Source: Cotesia glomerata (lineage: Eukaryota > Arthropoda > Insecta > Hymenoptera > Braconidae). Taken from it: a DNA stretch of 64,000 nucleotides. The notes under the pieces are model-generated. The model was not told the origin of the DNA. It was given only the letters and a program-made list of their open reading frames with translations, and made no database searches. This document shows, piece after piece, positions 60,176-64,000 of this stretch. The position numbers and the translations under genes were made by a program. The number at the start of each line of letters is the position of its first letter. The stretch's first letter is position 1. Location: the NCBI RefSeq assembly GCF_020080835.1, contig NC_058159.1, forward strand, positions 1,364,001-1,428,000, in the 5' to 3' direction.

Positions 60176-61691
60176 ACTTTTAATAAAATTCGTTAATTAG
60201 ATATTGGAAGTGGACATCGCCGCTGTGAAATTATAGTAATTACAGAGCTGAATTTGAAGCAAATCACTTCTGATCGTCAATCAATGTGAATCTCGACATG
60301 TATAATAATATAGGTATAAGCACCGATCTACCTATACGTCTAGATCAAAATGTGTATATTTATATGCGCGGACTGAATGGATACATAAGTTCATTGGAGC
60401 GCATTACGTCCAGCACACATGATGATATTGCAACCGCTGCAAGTCTGATTATGGTGAATGGACCCACTCTATGTTTGGATTCGATGATTTTAGAGAATGC
60501 ATCGATGAATTAATTATCACTGTGGTGCTTTTTCATTATGCGCTCTGGTTTCAATAATTGTGAATTCAATAGTCATATACCAGTACGTTCCAATTCACTC
60601 GTTAATTCCTCCGTTTATTTATTTATTAATTATTTATTTATCGAAATTCTCGTTATTTTTCTGCCCAAGTCAATTCAATTTTTCATTCAGCACTCGCTTA
60701 TTGTTAAATAAAAAACTGTCGAATCAATGAAGTATTTTTCCACAGTTTGGATGAATAATTCCGTAAGTGTAAGCAGTTCGTTTCTTTTAATCACAAATCA
60801 CAAACTCAATAGTACCATTGGCCGAGATCCCACGGGAGTGTAACTCTGAATTCTATTCGATTTTTCTCAACTGCGAAATCATTGTTCAGTCAATAAACAC
60901 ACGTTTATCTAGTGAAAATCGATAGACTCGACCCAGCTCTCTTAAAGCAAACACAAATGCTCTTTTCTCGGTCCGGTCATTCTTATTTTTTTTTTAAACT
61001 CTACCATAAAATTTCTTATAGCTTGTTTCCGTTCGGAAGAAAATAGATCCCCTCGTAAAACGCCTCCTAGGTTTATTTTCAGTCTTGATACCTTTGTCAC
61101 GAAATTTTAGGAAAATTTATGCTCTGAGTCATTAAAACTATAATGTTTATCCGTTGTAACAGCCTGCTGTGAAATATTAGGTACTAAGCCCGAGACTTTA
61201 AGTTTCTTTTTTATAATTTTTAGACACGAAAAAATCTTTTATAAAAAGTTTCATTGTTGTTTTTATTTATTTATTTTCTTTATAAACAACCACACACTGG
61301 AAAAAAAAAATATTTTTTCACTTACAATATTTCTTATGTTGAGAAAAAACTTGGTATTGCTCTTCTAACAATACGTTGTATTTTGTCCAGCTCTATACCT
61401 ATAATGCTCAAAAATATAAGTATACTATCAATAGACTTCAGTTTATTATCGTCAAAACACCGAATGGAAAATGGAATCTATATTATTAATAATCTATATT
61501 ATTGAGAATAAGAACAGTTTTGTTGCCAGTGTATTTATATGACAAAATTTTTTCACGGAAATTTCAATTTACAAACTGAAAACTTTACGTTGTTTTTCCT
61601 TCTTAAACCTGGTACTTAAGATAATAGATAAACTTGTAGAAATTCTACAAATATATATTATAGTTCAATGATTACTATTACTATATACATT
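60176..61691. other. Single-copy region, no gene supported
   Basis: GC-richer at 60180-61140. A frame from ATG 60298 to 60513 (71 codons) has balanced composition but no recognised domain or clear splice signals. The frame at 61254-61505 is low in information. Confidence 0.35.
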
Positions 61692-62658
61692 CACGGAGAA
61701 AAAAATTTTGCTATAGGAACTCTATAGTAGTTAGTTAGTTGTAATAAGTTCCAGTAGGTTAACGTATTCTTATAGTAACAATACCGTTTGGCTCCTGCAA
61801 CTCTACATCGTTGAGCTCTGAGAGCTAAACGTTATTTACCTCTCACAACTCTACAGGATCGTTCTGAGACTATAACAAATTTTTGGCAGTCTGCTTAATA
61901 ATTTTTTTTTACGATTTAGCAATGATAATTTAATAAATAAATGCGACACAATGAATTTATATTGCCAACAATAATTGTATATGACAAATAAAAATAGTAT
62001 TATAATAGAAATAAAATAATAATAGAACTTATATTACAAATAAAAATTATTTGTAAAATAAAAATATGGTCGTCACAAAATTATCTTATTTTCTTAATTA
62101 TATCAATAAATATTGGACATAAAATCACTACCGTATATGCACAAGAAAAGATAAATAAACGAAAACAAATTTTATTTTGTGTTAAATGGGGTCTTTTTAA
62201 TGTATTCCGATAACTTATTACTTATCACAATATATTCAAATAATAAATTAAATTAACAGTCACTGCAAATGAATCTTGAAAAACCATAAATACAAAACTG
62301 TTCTAACGAAATTCAATTTAACAAAAAAAAAAAAATCTATTTCTTTAAATAAATAAACTGGAAACTTAATTGTCCTAATATATTTTTAATAATATGGATG
62401 AGTAGCAAAATAATTCTGTTTGTCATTTTAGAAGGTTATGAAATATGTCAGCGCAATCCACTACTGCGCAACGTAGAGCGCTCCCAACTATACCGTTTGG
62501 CTCTGAGAACAATCCCGTAGAGCTCTGAGAGTTCAACAACATTGAGTTATCAGAACTAAATAACATTATGTTACTGTAACTCTACAACGAATAGTAAGCT
62601 GTGTATAGTTGTGGTAACTCTACAGTTACGTTACCAGAATGAAATTTTTTTTTCCGTG
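61692..62658. mobile_element. CACGGAG-type DNA element, copy 2 (967 bp)
   Basis: Begins CACGGAGAAAAAAATTTTGC and ends GAAATTTTTTTTTCCGTG. Nearly identical with 13875-14841, which indicates recent spread. Internal blocks CTCTACAACGAA and GTTACGTTACCAGAA lie near the right end. No coding frame. Confidence 0.8.
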
Positions 62659-62822
62659 TTGGGTGAAAAGTTGCTCCCAATTTTTAAGTCGTTTTCTGGG
62701 ATTTAGATCTGCTGGTAGTTTAAAGTTCTTTGAATCGCGGTCGCTTTGTTATCCCAACTTGCACCTGGGTTACTGTGTGGCTTCTGTACCTAACCTAAGA
62801 TACCTACACCCTTATACAACCC

Positions 62823-63409
62823 GTGTAAAAAAAAAGTTTCCTGAAAAGTTCCGGAATAGTTCCTGGTCCGGAACGTTCCTATGATAAGACAATCAGGAAC
62901 ATCCCCGGAATACTTTTGCAATGTTCTCGAAATAGTTCTGGATCATTCATGGAACACTTCCGGAAAATCTCCGACAGACTTATAAAACATCGCTGGAATA
63001 CTTCGAGAATAAATTAGGAATACTTCCGGAACATAATCCAAACGTTTACCGGAAATGTTTCAGAAGTATTCGAGGATTTTTCCAGGAATATTTTAAACAT
63101 ATCCCCGATGTATTCCCGATATATTTTGTAACTATTCCCGATTTGTTGCAGAAGTATTTCGGGAATATTCCAGGAGTGTACCGGAGATGTTCCGGAAGTA
63201 TTCCTAATTTATTCTGGAAGTATTCCAGCGATGTTCTATAAATCTGCCGGAGATTTTCCGGAAATGTTCCGGAAGTGTTCCATGGATGTTCCAGAACTAT
63301 TTCGAGAACATTGCAGAAGTATTCCGGGGATGTTCCGGATTATCTTATCATAGGAACGTTCCGGACCAGGAACTATTCCGGAACTTTTCAGGAAATTTTT
63401 TTTTTACAC
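62823..63409. mobile_element. TTCCGGAA-rich palindromic element, 587 bp
   Basis: Terminal inverted repeats of about 70 bp: GTGTAAAAAAAAAGTTTCCT.. and its complement, including GGTCCGGAACGTTCCTATGA. The interior is a run of diverged GTTCCGGAAGTATTCC-type units, many containing the dyad TTCCGGAA or TTCTCGAA. It is GC-richer than its surroundings. No coding frame; the partial frame 62639-62884 only enters its left end. The superfamily and target duplication were not determined. Confidence 0.8.
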
Positions 63410-64000
63410 AGGAACAATATACCGCGTTTCTTCTCGTGAGATTTTTATTTTAGCTAAGAACTGTGAAAGGACAATAAATAACAAGTAACAATTACCGATT
63501 TATTAAGAGACTTACTTGAGTAAAGCATTAAAATAATAATAATAATATTAAAAATTGATTAAAAAAACAAGTAGTAGTCTATTATTACATTATATTTATT
63601 TTTGTAATCATTTTTCAATCAAATTTATTTTTATTTCTGTTTTTATATGTATTGTATACTTTTCTTTCAATTACTACATGCACAAATATTTTCAACGATC
63701 GCATAGTGATTGAAAATAAACATTAAAAGATTTTTTATTATTGCCATTTATTATTGAAATGAAAATTATATTGTTTTATTTTTGTTTTCATTTGAGCCCA
63801 TCACGTAAATAATTTCATATAATTAATTTTTTTACTTTACTTTAATTTATATTTTTTAATTATATAATTGTAAAAATGAATCAAACCTCAATTTTAACAA
63901 AACAATGATAAGATCTAAACTATAAATCTTTTTTCTGTTAAATGAAACTGGCTACTTACGCAATTAAATAGAATTAAATTGGTTACAAAGCCTGCATAAT
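63410..64000. other. AT-rich spacer, no gene seen
   Basis: No repeat copy, domain or credible frame noted up to the window edge. Confidence 0.4.

Overview
This window looks like nuclear DNA of an AT-rich arthropod, most likely an insect. A hymenopteran parasitoid is a guess from the overall character, not something the sequence proves. The evidence is very high A+T, long homopolymer and microsatellite tracts, almost no open reading frame above 100 codons, and a dense layer of short non-autonomous transposons nested in one another. There is no bacterial gene organisation, and I found no rRNA, tRNA or CRISPR array.

Only one gene is convincing: an intronless 184-codon reading frame on the minus strand (27669-28223) encoding a small protein made almost entirely of four ankyrin repeats. 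It has a strong start context and an in-frame stop two codons upstream. Size and domain content resemble stand-alone ankyrin proteins of insects and of insect-associated viruses, but its origin cannot be fixed from sequence alone. All other reading frames are better explained as chance or as by-products of repeats.

The rest is repeats separated by single-copy islands. The dominant family has seven copies (near 6.6, 10.6, 12.1, 24.1, 43.0, 45.9 and 55.2 kb). It carries a Helitron-type 3' end (hairpin, 7 nt, CTAG, then T) and a core of one to three large palindromes of about 190 bp. One copy is split by a 908-bp solo LTR with a 4-bp target duplication. Another is split by a 789-bp inverted-repeat element built from 13 iterations of one motif, plus a truncated retroelement tail. 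Other families are: CACTGATAG elements (8.9 and 19.5 kb), with a nested TA-flanked MITE and a nested TTAA-flanked piggyBac-type MITE; CACGGAG elements of 967 bp (13.9 and 61.7 kb); CACGGAAAAAAG elements (52.1, 52.8, 59.1 kb); CACAGAAAG elements (33.3, 56.6, 57.1 kb); a two-hairpin element in inverted copies (36.1 and 54.8 kb); and a TTCCGGAA-rich palindromic element (62.8 kb).

Two repeats carry motifs that resemble regulatory sites. A MITE-like element at 47.6-48.4 kb contains 22 tandem 15-bp units that resemble the RFX X-box. Several unrelated elements carry a CTCF-like core. Whether these bind protein is untested. Single-copy islands between repeats (such as 5.8-6.6, 25.5-26.4, 31.4-33.0, 53.4-54.6 and 60.2-61.1 kb) are richer in GC and could be intronic or regulatory DNA of a large gene, but I could not support exons in them.
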